Below, in pieces: positions 62,262 through 64,000 of a DNA stretch of 64,000 bases. The first letter of the stretch is position 1; each line of letters opens with the position of its first letter. The notes below the pieces were generated by a model that searched no databases, had not been told where the DNA came from, and was given only the letters and a program-made list of their open reading frames with translations. The DNA comes from Polaromonas eurypsychrophila (lineage in GTDB: Bacteria; Pseudomonadota; Gammaproteobacteria; Burkholderiales; Burkholderiaceae_C): positions 186,001 through 250,000 of the forward strand of contig NZ_BMIG01000002.1 in the NCBI RefSeq assembly GCF_014641715.1. The letters run 5' to 3'. Position numbers and translations under genes: made by a program.

Positions 62262-64000
62262 CTACGCGGCTGCGCGTTTTTGGGCAAATTCAACGTACCA
62301 GTCCAGGCACGCCGGGTTGGCCATCGCATCGCGGTTGACTACTTTGTCGATTGGCTGACCCAGCAGCAGCTTTTTGATCGGCAACTCCTGTTTTTTTCCG
62401 GACAACGTGCGCGGAATCTCCGCCACTTGAAAAATGTCGTTGGGTACAAAACGCGGCGACAGCGCAATCTTGATGGCGTTGTTGAGCTTGACCCGCATGG
62501 CTGCATCGAGCGCCACGCCTTCGCGCAACACCACAAACAGCGGCATGTAGCTGTCGCGCCCCAGGTATTCGAGGTCCACCACCATCGAGTCGATCACCTC
62601 GGGCAGGGCCTCGACCGCGCTGTAGAGCTCGCTGGTGCCCATGCGCAGGCCGTGGCGGTTGATGGTGGCGTCCGAGCGGCCATAGATGACGCAGCCGCCA
62701 GCGGGTGTGATTTTGAGCCAGTCGCCGTGGCGCCAGACGTTCGGGTACATGTCGAAGTAACTCGACAAATAGCGCTTGTTGCCTTCATCGCCCCAAAAAT
62801 ACAGGGGCATCGAGGGAATTGGCTGGCTGCAGACCAGCTCACCGACTTCGCCGATGACGGGTTCACCGGCTTCGTTCCAGGCCTCCACCGCGCAGCCGAG
62901 CAGACGGCACTGCATCTCGCCCGGCACCTGCGGTAACTCGCGGTTACCGCCGATGAACGCGCCGGCAAAATCGGTCCCTCCCGAGATGTTGCACCACCAG
63001 ATATCGTGGGTGCCGAGCTTGTCAAACTGCGTCGTTCCCCAACGCTGCGACTCTTCTGACAACGGTGACCCTGTTGTGCCCAGCGCGCGAACCTGGCTGA
63101 GATCACCGCAGACCGACAAATCAGTTCCTGCTTTCATGCAGTTCCCAAAAAATGCCGCGCCAGCGCCGAAAAACGTTACACCGAGTTGCGCAGCGAAGCG
63201 CCACAAGGTGGTCCAGTCCGGCTTGTCCTTGCTGCCGCCCGGGTTGCCGTCGTAGATGCAGCAGGTCGTGCCGTTGAGCAGTCCGCTCATTTGCGCGTTC
63301 CACATGACCCAGCCGGTTGAGCTGTACCAGTGGAAGCGTTCACCCCACGAATTTGGCGCGTAGCTGCAGCCGATATCGTTGTGCAGGGTCTTGAGCGCCA
63401 GCGCTACGATGACGGTGCCGCCATGCCCGTGCACGATGGGTTTGGGCAGGCCGGTGGTGCCGCTGGAATACACAATCCACAGCGGGTGGTCAAACGGCAG
63501 CCACATCGGCTCAAACGCCGTCGTTTCAGCATCATTTCGGGCTGTAGCCAAAGTCAACGATGCAGAGTTAGCTATGGTTTTTGTAGCATCCAGATTGCTA
63601 TGCACGATCACATGCTGCACGCTGGGCAGGGCAGCGCGCAACTCGTCGAGCACGGCCGTGCGGTCAAAGTCGCGTCCGCCGTAGCTCACACCGTCGCAGG
63701 CAATCAACACCCTGGGCTCAATCTGTTTGAAGCGGTCCAGAACGGCGTTGGTGCCCATGTCGGGCGCGCAGATGCTCCAGACGCCGCCCAGGCTCGCCAC
63801 CGCCAGGAAGGCCACCATGGCTTCGGGAATGTTCGGCAGGTAGGCGGCGACCCGATCTCCGGGCAACACACCCTGCGCTTTCAGGTGCAGGGCCAGCGAC
63901 GCCACCTGGCGTCGCAACTCGGGCCAACTCAATTCACGCGCCGCCGCGCCCGCCGCGAGGCTTTTTTCGTTGTGGCTGATCAGTGCCGGGAAACCGGCGG
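62262..64000 (-). CDS. Acetoacetyl-CoA synthetase, C-terminal part (cut by window edge)
   Basis: The frame runs off the right edge; about 578 residues are visible, lacking the N terminus. ANL-family motifs: YSSGTTGLPKPIVHGHGG (AMP/P-loop), GGCVIYGRSDATINRHGLRMGTSEL (hinge) and GKKQELPIKKLL (catalytic lysine region). The segments HNDIGCSYAPNSWGERFHWYSSTGWVMWNAQ and SWPELRRQVASLALHLKAQGV match acetoacetate-CoA ligases, which feed acetoacetate into acetyl-CoA and PHB metabolism. Residues around ATKTIANSASLTLATARNDA are encoded by a family-A repeat at 63534-63587. Confidence 0.88.
   Translation of the reverse strand, partial: AGFPALISHNEKSLAAGAAARELSWPELRRQVASLALHLKAQGVLPGDRVAAYLPNIPEAMVAFLAVASLGGVWSICAPDMGTNAVLDRFKQIEPRVLIACDGVSYGGRDFDRTAVLDELRAALPSVQHVIVHSNLDATKTIANSASLTLATARNDAETTAFEPMWLPFDHPLWIVYSSGTTGLPKPIVHGHGGTVIVALALKTLHNDIGCSYAPNSWGERFHWYSSTGWVMWNAQMSGLLNGTTCCIYDGNPGGSKDKPDWTTLWRFAAQLGVTFFGAGAAFFGNCMKAGTDLSVCGDLSQVRALGTTGSPLSEESQRWGTTQFDKLGTHDIWWCNISGGTDFAGAFIGGNRELPQVPGEMQCRLLGCAVEAWNEAGEPVIGEVGELVCSQPIPSMPLYFWGDEGNKRYLSSYFDMYPNVWRHGDWLKITPAGGCVIYGRSDATINRHGLRMGTSELYSAVEALPEVIDSMVVDLEYLGRDSYMPLFVVLREGVALDAAMRVKLNNAIKIALSPRFVPNDIFQVAEIPRTLSGKKQELPIKKLLLGQPIDKVVNRDAMANPACLDWYVEFAQKRAAA
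63534..63587 (+). repeat. Family-A repeat in frame inside the acetoacetyl-CoA synthetase gene
   Basis: atttcGGGCTgtAGCCaaagtcaacg, atgcagagttaGCTATggtttttGTAGC. It lies in the loop ahead of the conserved FEPMWLPFDHPLWIVYSSG strand. Confidence 0.65.

Overview
This 64 kb window is a dense, GC-rich piece of a betaproteobacterial chromosome. Gene content and order point to Burkholderiales, most likely family Comamonadaceae (Polaromonas/Rhodoferax/Variovorax-like). The evidence is the dapB-bamE-fur block, hprK-ptsN-hpf, purE-purK-tsaC, a stand-alone N-terminal half of MetH, three-gene pntAA-pntAB-pntB, uvrA next to an MFS gene and ssb, and tsaB-rimI-uracil-DNA glycosylase. I see no tRNA, rRNA, CRISPR array, prophage or complete insertion sequence. 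The species name is an inference.

Layout. 1-7.0 kb: end of an ExbB-like gene, dapB, bamE, fur, hprK, ptsN, hpf, an internally deleted patatin gene and corA. 7.0-12.6 kb: two large inverted copies of a structured repeat bracket a sensorless histidine kinase, tsaC, purK, purE and a CnoX-like thioredoxin. 12.6-24.5 kb: metH (homocysteine half), a rhodanese, recQ, a 7TM protein with a degenerate GGDEF domain, mtnN, fadD, the pnt transhydrogenase operon and a NUDIX hydrolase. 24.5-27.4 kb: a decayed catabolic cassette (LysR regulator, a Bug-signal-peptide/CitE chimera, a PcaB-like lyase) sits between the NUDIX gene and mnmA. 28.6-43.4 kb: a MipA/OmpV gene broken by a nonsense codon, ssb, an MFS exporter, uvrA, a thioesterase, a large deacetylase-like lipoprotein, dacB, an EamA transporter and the tsaB-rimI-udg operon. 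43.4-51.7 kb: an EamA transporter, pyrF, a radical SAM + UdgX-fusion repair operon under two perfect tandem LexA boxes, and a ybhP-clsB-ybhN-type lipid operon. 51.9-64 kb: small secreted low-complexity proteins, a Spy-like protein, an outer-membrane protein, an old yellow enzyme, a large multidomain sensor kinase, a carboxypeptidase, a flavin reductase, another EamA transporter and acetoacetyl-CoA synthetase (cut by the window end).

Most genes are core housekeeping: lysine/peptidoglycan precursor synthesis, iron regulation, the PTS-Ntr/HPr kinase system, purine and pyrimidine synthesis, t6A and s2U tRNA modification, DNA repair and NADPH supply. The accessory signal is of two kinds. The first is the SOS-controlled radical SAM/UdgX operon, a coherent but functionally uncharacterised DNA-repair system. 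The second is a heavy load of short repeats: about 15 copies of a ~55 bp GCTAT-palindrome element, seven of a ~85 bp GC-rich element, one large inverted pair whose hairpin shows compensatory changes, and one IS5-like MITE. Several repeats lie in frame inside or at the ends of recQ, uvrA, an MFS gene, two EamA genes, udg, cnoX, purK and the acetoacetyl-CoA synthetase gene. Gene decay is also visible: patatin, CitE chimera, MipA, and a kinase with a truncated N terminus.
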